A stretch of 64,000 nucleotides of DNA. Origin: Dermacentor variabilis. Its lineage: Eukaryota > Arthropoda > Arachnida > Ixodida > Ixodidae. Positions 33,770 through 46,199 of this stretch are shown piece after piece. The notes under the pieces are model-generated. The model worked only from the letters and a program-made list of their open reading frames with translations, had not been told where the DNA came from and made no database searches. The position numbers and the translations under genes were made by a program. The stretch lies in NCBI RefSeq assembly GCF_050947875.1, contig NC_134569.1, positions 205,338,127-205,402,126 on the forward strand. Direction: 5' to 3'. Numbering within the stretch: position 1 is the first letter of the stretch; every line of letters begins with the position of its first letter.

Positions 33770-34959
33770 TACGTCTTGCGCCGAACGATAACATTTAATA
33801 TTTGTTATATGGTGAAAAGTGGTTGCTGGAAAAGTATAAACTAGTGCACGTCTCAGTGGTATTTCCTAAAACTTGACAATAGCTTTGAGTAGTTTGACAA
33901 TATCTTTGAGTAGGCTCAATATCAACCCCCTCGGCAGCCGATACCGTCTAAGTAGTTAATCGACGAGGCCGCCGAGCGCCAACCGACGGCGAAACGCGCC
34001 CTCCCTCCGCGTAGGTTCCCTCTCGAGGTAACGGAGAGCCATGAAAGCAGCCCTAAAAGAGAAATGCAGAATCGAGCCGCGGCTGCCGACACTCCAAAAT
34101 TATGGCAGAATATCTCGCTTCCTAACATCCGCACTCTCAAGTTTCGCTGCGTATCACACTTTTACATAGCATCAGCATTTATCGCTTCTTCTTGCCTTCT
34201 CCTACTCTCAGCAAACACGGTGATGTCTCGCACCAGGTCAAGAGTTTGTTCTGGAGATTCAGGCGGTCGCATTTCGACAAAGGCGAAATGCACAAAGGTG
34301 CGTACGCTTCAATTTTGGAGACGAGTAATAAATCATAGGTTGGTGGCGTCAGGGCCTGCAGCCCCTAACTCCGTTGTCTGTCATAGTCCAAATGGCACCT
34401 CATAGAAGTTGAGGCTAATCAGTCAGCACCACCACAATTATGAGCACCAACATTTTGCTAAATTTACTAGCCTCATTAGAACACACGTTCAAGCCCACGC
34501 CGGAATAACGCACAGCACTTCACACCGTACAGGAAGCACATTATGGTTCAGTAGTCTGAATGGTTTCGGATTAGATTTGTTCAAGCCGTCGATCTTGCAC
34601 TTTGTACGTAGCAGTCACTGCGCATGTAGGGCGCGGACAAGCTGCGGGTGGTGGTATCCAAGTGGCAACAAACACCCGTCTGTAAACATGCAAATTGGAC
34701 TCTCATTGCGACGCGAATTGTGACTCAACAACAACAGTGCGTTAATATTATGGCCCGAATTTGGACATTCAAAATGTTATCAGCCAATTTTTATGTTCAG
34801 TGCAAGACGAAGGCCACTCACAGCGATCCCTTACTCGCAACCTGCGCTAGCTGATTCCAAGTTATGCCGGCAAATTTCTTTAGTACATTACTCCACTTGA
34901 TTTTCTGGCACAGCGGTTCTTTTCCCCTAAGACACGCTCTTTATTTCTAATGAACCACC
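33770..34959. other. Unassigned
   Basis: No feature supported. Confidence 0.35.
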
Positions 34960-35620
34960 GATTTTCTGCCCTACGATTTGCGTGGTGTTGTTATCGGCGG
35001 TTCACCCCGCGACACCCCTCGGTAACCGCTCGCACGATTATGGGGAACGGGCCGACCGCCTCGTGAAAATGGTTCTCGACACGGATGAATTTTTACCAGC
35101 GCGGGAATACCTCGTTCAGGAAAGGTTTCAGCAATTAGCAATGATACGGCTGCCACCTGTCAGCAGCACAAACTGGCGTGCCCAAACTAGAGACGCGCTC
35201 AGTGCGATGATCCGACCACCAGCTCTCAGAGTACGATCCGTGTCGGCGAAAAGGGCAACCTACCTCCGGATCAGTGGGGCCTGATGTCAGCAACCTCTTG
35301 ACACCGGATTGGGGGAAGTGACTAAACAATGATCACGCAAGGCATAAAAGGAGCTACGGACGGCGGCAGGAATCGGCGACTACCACTTCATCATCAACTT
35401 TTCTGTATTACTTCGCATTTTCTTGTACTTATGTACATATATAGACCGTTTCATCGGGCGAGGAGGATACGGCGCGCGGAGAGCCTTTCCTCCTCTCTGG
35501 CTTGGGCGATCCGGCGCGGCGCTGCTTGAAAGTATTGCTGTCGCGTGCTGCGGAGCGATTTTGAGATGTTTTAGATGGTATTTTGTGAAATTTACGCCGT
35601 GTCCGTTCATATAAGGTCGT
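34960..35620 (+). other. GC-rich block, possibly LTR or dispersed repeat
   Basis: Base composition differs sharply from the AT-rich flanks. A TATA-like GCATAAAAGGAGC at about 35340 and a CG-rich segment at 35450-35560 recall retroelement LTR or dispersed repeat sequence, but I see no paired copy or target duplication here. Confidence 0.25.
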
Positions 35621-37300
35621 CAGGGAAGCCTTTCGGTGCATCGGTAACTACAGTAGGCGGAAATATCTTTTGGGAGCGCAGAAATGTGACGTGTTTTATA
35701 AGCCGCGGTGTACGCACATTATCAGTCGTGGTGTGTGTATGTGTTGTGAACTATTTTACTTATATCGGTTTTAATTCAACAAAGAAACCCAGTGTCTCTG
35801 TATTAGCAGCATGAAATGGTAAATCTGCTCAATATCTGATCGCTTGGCGTAGGGAGCAAAGCATAAACATAAGAGCGCGTGCTCGTGCACGGCCAACCTA
35901 AGGCAACCACGAAACATCTAAGCGGCAGGCGCAATCAAATATTTGTGATGCACCGGCATCGTTCTCGCGCATTTCAAGTCTAGTAGGCTTCAAATTACCA
36001 TATGTCTACGCTAGCCTTCCTGCATGAGGCCGATGGCGCTGCTCAACATAGCGATCACTGCGGTTTGTGAACCAGCACGGTACATATGTAAGCTGTGCGC
36101 TTCGGCATTGCCTTTTTTGCCTGCATACAGCCATAATATATGAAGGATCGCATAAAAAGAATGCGATGCCTATTTCTGAGGACAAAATTTCCGTAATGCG
36201 TGTGAGTGCGTCGTAGTGAACGGAACAAACACAACCGAAAAAGAAATTCGGTTATAATCCTCTTTCTCGAAAAAGCAAGAGAAAACGGGCTAACGCCGCA
36301 ATAGGGTCTCGCATAGTCACGCCGCACAACGTTTATAAATATATAACCGCTGATGCGGTATGCTTGGACCATGCGGTATATAGAACAAAGATATATGTAA
36401 TCCAGCACTTACCACTGCTTAGGACGCTCGCGCAGTTCGTAAACAGTCCCTTTGCTGGACAAGCGTAATTCAGACTGTAAGGTAGGCTGCTATCACTTGC
36501 CAAAACTATTTTATTCAGGTGCGGAAACCTCAGCCATCGAACCAAGTAGTCACGCAATGTAACCTGCAGCGAACAGTTTGAACGCTTGCCAAAGTATAAC
36601 ATCACAGCTCCTATCGTAGCAGAACGGTACCCACGATCACGCTGTTATGATCGTCGCGTATGTTTCCGCAGCCTAGAAATAGAGGATAATACTGCACTAA
36701 GGTCACATTAGTGACTGGAACATTCAGAAATACACAATTCATCTCCGAGGCTGACTGCAGACTCGAATATGCGCGCACACATCGCGTTGCGTGTTCTGTC
36801 CACCTCAACGCCAGCAGAAATTCCGGCCATGATGCCTTAAACCACTTCAGCACGTCTCACAGAACCGTTTACTACGTAGAAGACGCACGTCATACTAAAC
36901 AGACCGCACGACCGCGAAAACAAACGCCAGAAACTGCCGCCAAGCGTATACCTGCCATGCAAAAGACCGCTTTCACCCAAGCCAGTATGGCGCTGCTCAT
37001 AGGCGGCGCCACTGCGTTCGCAATATGGCGGCGCCTACGAAAAAACAGTCTATGCGTGTTTGTCAAACATCTTGAATATAGGTCCCAGAGTCACGTTCAC
37101 TCACTCCTCCAAGAGGAAAGAGGATCCCACGTCTTCGAACCCCGAGTCGCAACTTTGGATGGCAGTGGTGAGATAGTCTGCGCAGCGTTTCGACTTCGCC
37201 GTGGTGAGTGCACGACCTTTTCTCCTTGAGGTTTGCCAGGCTTAACGTGGTTCTTCCTGGTAGCAAGCGGGTTAGAAGCCTTGTTTAAAGATACCTTGCT
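35621..37300. other. Unassigned
   Basis: Two longer open frames (36333-36605 minus, 36711-37229 plus) have no recognisable domain. The stretch just before 37348 may be the leader of the gag remnant. Confidence 0.3.
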
Positions 37301-37347
37301 TCAATACTTAATTGCTTGAGAAACTTGTCGGCGAAAGAGAGGTAGCC

Positions 37348-37930
37348 ATGGATTGGAGGAATTTGCGCAGAACGGACCTAAATGCGATATGCGGGGAATT
37401 CGGGATTGATTTTGGGAAGCAGCTAAGGAAGGCGGAGGTCATCGATGTGATAGAGGCAAGCGGCATAGATGAACAGGAGATCGTGGAGGCTTGGGAGGAT
37501 ATATATAGGGACATAGGGAACGCAAACGGGAACGCAAGAAGAAAGAGGACCACAGAAAACGAGAGCAAGATGAACACGAACGCGAAAGGGAAGAATACCA
37601 GAAAAAGCGAGAGCAGGATTAATTCGAAGAGTACCAGAGGAAGCGAGAGCAGGAAGAACTCGAAAGGGAAAGCAGGAACGAACGCGACAGCACAGAATAC
37701 AGATGGAGTAAAAGGACAGGAAATTCCAGTATCTAAGGGCATTGCCGGCACGGTCTAGGCTGCACGTACTCGAAGACGGCGAAAACATACAAAATTTTCT
37801 TGAATTTTTCGGCAAGGTTTGCGCAGAGGTACAGCTGGACCGTGACCACTGGTCGGTAGGGTTGCTGGGGGTACTTCCCTACAATGTGTCCTGTTACTTG
37901 GTTCGCCTTTCCAACAAAAAGTATTTAGGT
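37348..37930 (+). pseudogene. LTR-retroelement gag remnant with SAP-like N-terminus
   Basis: Starts MDWRNLRRTDLNAICGEFGI with KAEVIDVIEAS and EEIVEAWEDI-like helices, resembling the SAP-like N-terminus of gag proteins from tick LTR elements, then a low-complexity Lys/Ser/Asn region. After a frameshift near 37750 it continues as DGENIQNFLEFFGKVCAEVQ with LLGVLPYNVSCYLVRLS, typical of gag capsid. It is truncated by about 37930 and no pol follows. Confidence 0.6.
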
Positions 37931-37959
37931 AATCGAGGGTGCGAGCGTGAGAAGCAGCC

Positions 37960-38280
37960 GTGATGTTACAAAAGAAGTGTGATGTTAAATTACAAGCCGT
38001 GATGCTACAAGCAGCCGTGATGTTATACGGAACAGTGATGTTATGTTGAAGCGTGGCGTTAAAGAAGAGGCCGTGATGTTAAAAGGAACCGTGATATTAC
38101 CAGCAACCGTGATGCTATACAGAACCACGAATGTTATGCAAGCCCCCTTGATGTTACATGGAACCGCGATGTTACAAGCAATCATGACATTACAAGGAAC
38201 TGTGATGTTAACAAAACCGTGATGTTACAAGCAGCCGTCATATAAAGGGAACCGCGATGCTGCAAACTTCCGGCAAGTTA
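37960..38280 (+). repeat. Minisatellite, about 20-bp degenerate unit
   Basis: About 16 irregular copies built around AACCGTGATGTTACAAG with variable spacing and substitutions. Immediately follows the gag remnant. Confidence 0.85.
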
Positions 38281-38340
38281 CAAAGATCATAATGTAGCGC
38301 AGTATATATAATCCTTTAACTCAAGGTTTTTTAATAAAGA

Positions 38341-38640
38341 TCAACTTATTGATAGTCTCGAATCTAATGAGCGGAGACGAGTTTGGTTTGGTATAGCGTT
38401 GTGCAGCTCTAGCGTTTCGTGGTCACATAGGCCAAAAGGAAAATATTGCGATTCAACACAATTACCAGACTGACGACAGATTTTATTAATTGTGGAATAT
38501 CCCTTCCTGAAACCTTCCTTTTGCCTTCGTTGATTGCAGTCCATTGTTGCCCTGATTCTATTGGAAGTTATATTGGTGAATGTTTTATATAATACTAAAT
38601 GCAATTGTAATGGGCCTATAGTTCAATTCTTTAAAGTCTC
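38341..38640 (-). pseudogene. RTE reverse transcriptase fragment
   Basis: The minus-strand stretch NRIRATMDCNQRRQKEGFRK, GYSTINKI parallels NRIRNTLEFCQPKDQAGFHE, GFSTIDHI in the RTE copy at 60900-61000, and NYRPITI-like residues precede it. It is a short piece of the fingers region only. Confidence 0.7.
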
Positions 38641-38651
38641 CCCTCCAGTGA

Positions 38652-38891
38652 ATTGAATTCTCGTGTTTTACGTTGCAAAACCACGATTTGATTATGAAGC
38701 GCACGCCGTAGTGGAGTGTTTTTGGTTTGTTTTGACCTCGAAGGAATCCTTAACACGCCGCCTATTCACGGGACACGGGCGTTTTTGCATTTCGCCCCCC
38801 CCCCCTCGAAAGGCGGCTGCCGTGGCCGGAATTTTACCCCGCGACCTCTTGCATAGCAGCGCAACACCATAGCCGCTAAGCCGCCGTTGTA
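38652..38891 (-). mobile_element. tRNA-derived SINE (Ruka-like)
   Basis: Minus orientation. The head GGCTTAGCGGCTATGGTGTT (A-box-like) is at the high end, and the tail TAATCAAATCGTGGTTTTGC at the low end. A 10-C run near 38797 interrupts it. No clear target duplication. Confidence 0.82.
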
Positions 38892-39605
38892 GGTAAGCGC
38901 TGTAGGTCATGTATGAATTAAGAATAAAAAAGGTACAGTAATCCGGGAGACCCGCAGAAATTTACATTGGCTAACCTTCACTTCCATACGCGATTGGTTA
39001 CACCGATTAGGGCGTCAACGTCATAGCGGACTGTATTGAAATCTTCATTATTTTTTTATTTCTGTATAGGTAACTGAACCATCAGTAAATAGATGAACGC
39101 GGAGGAATTTTACTTAAACGCACTTAAAGTCAGGGGAAATCCTAGGGGGCCCGGCTCCCTAGCCATTTATTAAGGAACGGTTCGCCTACCCCGCCCCCCT
39201 CGGCAGGTCAACTGTAGCACTGCGGCATCTATTCGATAAGCACTGGAGGAGGTTTCGTTAGCAGTAGTGCCTTGTGTCGGGCAATTCTTACTCTCCATTG
39301 TAGAGCGCAGCACTTTGGCGCCCATACCTGCGGCGAGGGTCGGCTTAACTGAGCGAACGAGCACAGCGAAGAGTAAAAGTGCTAATACGAAGCGTAGCAC
39401 GTGATGAAAGATGCAAGAACGAAAGCGGAGGAGGAGGGTTTGGCGAAAGCGTGAGCAGAAATATAGTAGCGGATTCGCCCGCAAGGCGAAGCATCGATTC
39501 CGAGAGCAAATTAGTGCGCAGCTATACGAAGTAAGGATGGTAGTTTTATCGGCCGTATAAACTTGGAAACATTCGCATTCTAACTGAATTAACGAGCCTG
39601 TGGTG
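38892..39605. other. Unassigned
   Basis: A minus open frame at 39170-39634 has no recognisable domain. Confidence 0.35.
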
Positions 39606-39716
39606 TCAACAGGCACGAGAATACATGAACACATAACACTCGATGAGCGCGGACACTCCCTGTGAAAACGCTGGTGTGAGCAATGCTGCTGCAGCAGCGA
39701 GCGCAGTGACCTTCAT
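39606..39716 (-). CDS. Signal-peptide-like short ORF, 36 aa
   Basis: MKVTALAAAAALLTPAFSQG followed by a short tail to a stop. The Ala/Leu-rich start looks like a secretory leader, and an acceptor-like ACCTGCAG lies upstream near 39780. It may be the first exon of a secreted or cuticle protein, or chance. No following exon was identified. Confidence 0.25.
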   Translation of the reverse strand: MKVTALAAAAALLTPAFSQGVSALIECYVFMYSRAC

Positions 39717-39849
39717 GCTGTCTACCGCTTCAACGGAAGAGGGGCGAGCACACAACGCATACAGAGGTATGAGCAGTCTGCAGGTAATTTTCAAGATACG
39801 GCGGGCGCAACTGCGCGCGACCGTACAAAGTACACACTTGTCAACTTAG

Positions 39850-41160
39850 GTGCGCGCTGTACGCAGCCCCAACACTAGTTCGCTTCCTGCAGGCTACGGG
39901 CCTGCGAGAAAGACTGTGACTTGTGGCACTTTAATTTTCTTCGCCAATTGCCGTTTCTAAGCTCGCCTTTCTCTCGTCCTATATTTTTAAATCCATTTTC
40001 CTGTTTCCTCGTGCAGCTTAGCGAAGCGAAATTTTTTTTTGGTTAACCTCACTGCTTTCTGCTTGTTTCCATCTCTCTCGCCACCAAAACATCTGCGGAG
40101 GTTGCATCGCTGTCAGAGTCCGTGAGACGCCCAATAAAATTGCAGTAATTGTACAGCGTCCCGGTTGCCGACTTTATTCATTATGAAGAAGCCGCATGAT
40201 CGACAGACATGCTGAGCCACCTCACTTGACAAGGTCTGTCTTTCAAGAAGAAGCTGCTGAAACGCGAAAGCGTGCTCGACACCGCGGATACCATTCAGGA
40301 ATGGCTTGCACCCCTTAGGGCTTGTACTTGTTTGCCCGAATGTTTAAGTTTCCTTGAATTCTTTAGCGCAGAGTGCGTTCTTTAGGTGCGTGTGTGCATA
40401 CATGTAATGTAAATAGTGTTTGCCCGTGTTACGGAAATAATTTCCGTGCAATAAAGCCAGCAACAAGCGTGGTGGGTAGCGCGCCCGAATCCAAATTGCA
40501 CATTGCTCCAATAAGATTGGTCGAAATCCTGGTCGTGGCGTCTGTGGGTAGTCCTTCTTAGCCCTGTAGCCATAGGGAAGCTGGAGGGCGCAGCAAATGA
40601 GTAGATGTACAGCGTTTTATCATTTTGGAGCAGCAAGTGATAAGGTGTGCATAGGTTTGGTCACTTGTTTTTCTCTGCGTCAGCTTTCGTGGTTGACCGC
40701 TTTCGCAGGTAAGGGAGCGATACAGCTGGGAATGTTAATTCCTGAGCTTACTATTTAATATAAGAGGGACGTTCTAAGGTATTTTGTAGATGTGCCAGCA
40801 ACCGATGCGGTACCTCCATTGCTATGGCCTTGTGCTGCTAAACGTGAGGTCGTTTGTTCAACCCGGCCATGGCCGCCATGTTACAGTGGGGGTGGGATGC
40901 AACAAACGCTGCAAAAAGTGTACAATGACTTTTTACGACGTGGCAGCGTCGAATGCTCCAGAGTTGTCTAGGCGTTTCTTAAATGACATATCTGCAAATA
41001 ACACCCATCAGGCAATTAAATATGAAAAAACTACTTTATTTCGCATATCACAAACCATTTTTATGCGCTTTTTTACTACAACTGTACAACATGCACGTTA
41101 CACACTTTAAGATGCTACAAGTCAAGCTTATCAGGCACGTGTTGCATACGCACGGCAAAA
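39850..41160. other. Unassigned, downstream of the cuticle gene
   Basis: No supported gene. Confidence 0.4.
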
Positions 41161-41167
41161 GACATCA

Positions 41168-44105
41168 TTACCGACGGCGGTATCCATGATGAGCAGAAGG
41201 CCAACTTCCGTATCCAGCTGGGGCACCATAGACACTCGGAGCGTAACCCGCTGCATATCCGGCAGCCCCGTAGCCATAGGGAACACTGCCGCCGTAACCG
41301 TATCCTCCAAGTGCTGGACCGCTGGCAACGTATCCCTCACGTCCGTAAGGGACGTAACCAGGGGCTCCAGCAGCGCCTGCGTAGGGTTTGTATCCGTATC
41401 TGCCGTACCCACTGTAGCCACCAGCATTATAAGGCGATGCCGCCCTAGCAGCAAATGCTGTGGGTGCACCAGTCTGTGCAGCTCCTGAAGGAACCGGAGG
41501 GACGACTGGCGCAGCGTTGAAGATCGCGTCGGCGCTGGCACCAGGGGCGGTGCCCGGCTCGTTGGTGTCCACGGTGACGCGGAAGCCGTTCGCATCGGCC
41601 ACGTAATTCACCCGGCGATAGAGACCATTCGCGTCTCGATAACCATAGGAGCCGGTCTTCGCGTTGCTGGAATCGCCTTGCTCACTGCGGAACTGCCGGT
41701 TGCCGTACTCGTCCACATTGTCGTAGCCGAAGCTATACGGCTGAGGTGGCTGCAATGTATAGTGAGAAGGAAAGCTTTATTGCGATAGCAATTATATGGA
41801 CACTCCAGGTGAATTTTTGCCGCCGTCATCGTGAAGTTCCGTATGTATTTAGATATATGTATGATATATGTCATGCCATACTATATGAGATGCGGTATAT
41901 GGGGGTGGGGGGGGATATATTGCCGGGCCATTCATTCACTAAAGTTGCTCATACCAGGTCTTTTTTTTAATTTCATGAAAAACTTATTCCTCAGAAGTTT
42001 GAGAATGGCAGTCTACAAAGAAATCCCTTGGAAGAGTACACCGACAGCGCATGCTTTTACCTTAATTCTTCCCAGACTTAAATATAAAAAGTGCTAAAAA
42101 AAACGGAGCTCAAATCTAAACGTCATGTAAGTGTTTTGCCGCGGCTGTGCACTACATCCGGGGTCAGCCTAGGACAGAGACTTGAAATATACCTGATGAA
42201 GGAAACTTGTGGTACAATGGCTAAGAAAGGCTCCTTGATCAATAAGCATAAAGAAAATTGCCCGATGACATTATTCACACATGCCTGATACGGAAAAGTT
42301 GTGGTAAAGCCGCTCGTCAACGCGTCAACAAAGATGCGTCAACTTTAATCAATAAACATAAATTAACTTATCGGATAGCCGGATTCAAACAGAGGACCCT
42401 TGGAACAACTTGTTTTTACTTAGTCAGTTTGCGTTTACTTCAGTTCATGCTGCCAGAACAGCTACGGCTCTTCGTCTAATATTCCAACATGTTGCTATCG
42501 CGTTCACTGCTTCGCACAAACGGCTAAACGGGTATTTTGTTGTGGTAACAAAACGTCGAATGGTGTGCAACTAAAATATTGGAAACATTGTAGGCAAACA
42601 AGCTCTTGACAGTTGTGGTCATAATGGCAAAGGCATGCTAAACAGTGTTAAGACTACAAACAAAAACTTAAGGCAGCATTGGAGCATGAGATATCCAAGT
42701 TGACTTACTATGTACTTATCTACGTAGCACTGAAACTAAGCGATATACTTAAGTAGCTGCGTTGATGACGTTGTTATCGCAGAATTAGTAAGTCGACAAC
42801 CAACTCGATAAGCGTGTCACGAGCGCAGATGCCGTTGCCATGCGGCTAACACATTGGCGCTTCTCGGCAGCACTAGGGTTGCTTCCATATTCAAGGGAGA
42901 CCAGTTATACGCAGAAAATGCTTGTTACGGTTGTTCCAACGCGCCTCTGATATGTACTTACGCCATTTTCAGCAGCTCCCGCGAAAGCAACAGGCTCTTA
43001 TGTGATTGTCAAGCCAATTTAAGCTTTAGAAAAAAGCGCCGTAATAATAAAGGTTGGTACTGGTAATAAGCTGGGCTGCCTAACTGTTAATGCATAAGCC
43101 TAAAGAGTTTGTCAAGTTCGCCTTGTAGCAGCGATGCATAAAGTCATACATGTCACCTGTCTCAAGGCGATACCCGCTACCGGGTTTTTCTATCTGACTG
43201 GCACATTGATTGGACAGATTAGTCCTCTTAGGCTTATTGTTCAGCAGTTCATTTTTCTGGTCACCATAAACACTGGACACATAGCCTTTTCAAACGTAAC
43301 ATTGTAAATTAGCCGAACTGTATTGTGCCCAGTTATTTAGAGAGTAGGCCAAGAAAGCTTCGCTTTTTAAAACCAACTTCTTGTGGTCTTCTGACTTCTG
43401 GAAATGAACAGCTAGGTTTCGTTGGTTTCAGGAACAAAGATGCTATGACCGGCTTCAAAGCTCTCCACATTGATGCAAGGTCTGGGGTACCTCTGTTACA
43501 TATCCGTGACTATAGCGTTTGTACCATAAGTGCTAGACTCCCGGCACTTCTGCTCCATCATCATGGTAGATTAGGGAAATACGTTTATTCCTATGTTCGA
43601 ATGCGACGGTGGGCCCATCCAGGAGCCGCAATCATTGACAAGTTTTCTTTGAAAGATTTTTCTGAGCTTTCCGTAAGATGAGCGTTCAAGCTGAATTTGA
43701 GCTCAAGCTTGAGGTCTGGCGCGCCATATCTTTGCAGCATGTGCTAGAAGCCGGCTTCGTTCATTGCACTGCGCATGACGTACGGTACTCCTGTTCGCTT
43801 ACAAAGTATGAGCGCCGGTTTCCTGTAACGACGAGGACTGACGAATGCTGAAGGGCGTGAATAAAGACTCGAGTGTGACGTGAGCAATTCTGGCCTCCTT
43901 AACTCTGCGGCTTCATGTTGCAAGAAAGCGTAGCGGCATAGAAGACACACTCGACGCTCACAGAGGCATAGGCGTCGTATCTTCCGTAGGGCGCCGACGG
44001 AGTAGCATAGCCTGCAAAGCCTACACCCGTGTATCCAGCCAGGTTGGGCTGGTGATTGTCTAGGGCGAAGGCTTGAAGGACGACGCACACAAATAGCACT
44101 TGCAC
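41168..44105 (-). CDS. RR-type cuticle protein (CPR family), two exons seen, first exon missing
   Basis: Structural protein secreted by the epidermis that binds chitin. Exon at 44105-43962 (acceptor TTATCGCAG, donor TCT|GTGAGC) begins VQVLFVCVVLQAFA, a signal peptide lacking only its first residues; these must come from a small upstream exon, as is common in arthropod cuticle genes. A 2.2-kb intron joins in phase 0 to exon 41749-41168 (acceptor ATTGCAG). That exon starts PPQPYSFGYDNVDEYG and carries the Rebers-Riddiford chitin-binding core (GSYGYRDANGLYRRVNYVAD and GFRVTVDTNEPGT), then a Gly/Tyr/Ala-rich tail (GYGRYGYKPYAG, GYGYGGSVPYGYG) ending HHGYRRR. No lesions. I did not find the ATG exon with confidence; ATGAG|GTGTCG near 44269 on the minus strand is a weak candidate. 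Confidence 0.88.
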
Positions 44106-44329
44106 CTGCGATAATTGAAAACAGTAATGGACTTGATGTAGGACATTACGAATCCATTTGTATAAAAGTCGTAGAATTGCTTAAGTTGGTGTGGCGATCA
44201 GCACAGCAAGCTGCGCAAGGCCAATTGGCGTCGACCTCAAGCGATAAATTGCTTGAAGGCGACACCTCATCTTAAAGGCAAAGGTGTAAGGATAAGACAT
44301 GCTCGCATAGGCCAGTTACAGTAACGTCG

Positions 44330-46180
44330 GTGGTATATAGAATGACAATGCAAGCCATAGAATTAGAAATGCTAAATTGGGTGGAGAAAAATTATTTGAT
44401 GGGTGGCCTACAGTATGGGTTCAGGCTAGGCAGGCGCTTTGAGGGTATGTTTGTTCTAACCCAGTGCATAGAGATTACAGTGGCTCAAAACAGACCTTTA
44501 TGGATGGCACCTCTAGATATATGGGGAGCCTATCGTAACATAGACAGGAAATTGTTATGGGATATTTCCAAGAACGAAGGTATACATCACGATATCGAGC
44601 AGCCGCTGAAGGAGATATATAGAGAAAACTGTGTAAAAATTGTATCGGAAGGCACAAAAATGTAACGAAGTGGTGGAAATTCACTAATGACTTAAGCAAG
44701 GCCGTCCCCTGTCTTCATACTTGTTTATGCTTTATGTTAATGGCATACAAAGACAACAACTGGAATGCATTGAATTTGGGTTTGAATAGTCCTACATGCG
44801 TAATGGACAATGGGTGCAACATAAGGTCCCTGGACTGATGTATGCGTACGACATATATAGCGCTACTAGCACAAAAGAAAACAGATTTACAGACAATTAC
44901 GAATATATGTGGCAACGCAGCGACAAATCTAGACCTTAAGCTTAGCCCAGAGAATTCGGCAATTATCATCTTTAATGAAGAGACGAGTAACTACGTGGTA
45001 TTATTCAACAGCAAGTCTTATCTATAGCAAAGCAATATAGAAACCTCTGCGTATACATAAATGAAGGAAACACTTACAGAATCACGCACCAACATAATCC
45101 TAAATTAACAGGGAAGCGTATTCAGCATTTATAAAACATAGTGCACTGCGGGGCACAATAAGTACGAGGTGGTGCGTGGAATATAGAAATAAATAGTGGT
45201 GCCAGCGCTAACGTTCCCAAGTGCCATATTGTGCTTAAAATCGGAGATCTTCTCGGAGCAGGATGTTAACCAAGATTGGTAGGCCCGTTGGTTTTGGGTG
45301 CTTGAAAACCCCAAATGAGGCAGTGTAGTGGGACATGGGTTGAGTTGAGCCTCGTTTGTAGTCAGAGAAACGCAAATCGAAATTAGTTTTGAAGACTCAG
45401 GAACATGAATCGAAATAAATGGGCAGATAAAGTTAACAAGCATCTGAGCCCGCAAAGCGTGGATGCAGAATGGAGGAAGTAGTCAACAAAGTTGGCAACC
45501 GAGTACAGGGTAGTTGAAAGTGCAGATAGACAACCAGGAGTAATCAGAGAGAAAGTTAGAGAAACAGAGACAGCGAATTGGATGCAAAGAATGGTAACGA
45601 TAAATACCATGGAGGTTTACAAGAATGAGAACATAGAAATAGAAAAATCTGTAGGATAACAGAAAGTACAGCGCGCCTTTCTATTTGAGGCTGGAGGTGG
45701 TCGCCTATAGAGAAAAACATTCAAAAACACACCGAAGCAAACATTCGCAAGTAGAATAGGCATTTCTATGCTGGAGGAAAAATGTGGAGGCCACTCAACA
45801 CGTCCTCATGGAATACCAATGGACTACCCAGAGAAACCAGTAGGTGACAAATACATATTCCAGAATCGCTTAGAATTAAAGTGGACGAAAACACCACCCG
45901 GTCAGCCGTTGACATGAGAAAAATACGTTTTGAGTATTTGCAGGAAAAAGATCAAGGAAGAGAATGATACGACCGGATTCGTTACAATCATAGGCAACGG
46001 TACAAGGTAGAGATGTTTTGAGGAAGAGAAAAAGAGTTAAGGAGATGCAAACAAAAATGCCAGAATGAAAAGCATGTATAGCATACCTGATTACCGCAAG
46101 CATGCTAGGTGTTCGTTTGCCCCGGCCCCGTTTCAAAGGGGATGCCAATAAATCATTATGATCATCGTTGATGCTGTCGC
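44330..46180 (+). mobile_element. Decayed LINE (reverse transcriptase to 3' tail)
   Basis: Plus strand. Reads GLQYGFRLGRRFEGMFVLTQ, MAPLDIWGAYRNIDRKLLWD (motif A, Asp kept) and EIYRENCVKIVSEG, then broken frames with MYAYDIYSA in place of a YADD motif. The C-terminal region is only recognisable in patches, ending near GGATGCCAATAAATCATTATG at about 46140. Many stops. Clade uncertain. Confidence 0.65.
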
Positions 46181-46199
46181 TTTGAAATTTTAACGGCAC

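Noticed and set aside
36333..36605. Minus-strand 90-codon frame ending at a GTAAGT-like donor (near 36410)
   Set aside because: No recognisable domain, no acceptor or second exon; donor match alone is weak evidence.
37960..38280. CRISPR-like array
   Set aside because: Units are degenerate with irregular short spacing in a eukaryotic context beside a retroelement; it is a minisatellite.
40373..41110. Short plus-strand frames downstream of the cuticle gene
   Set aside because: No domain, no splice context, composition like surrounding non-coding DNA.
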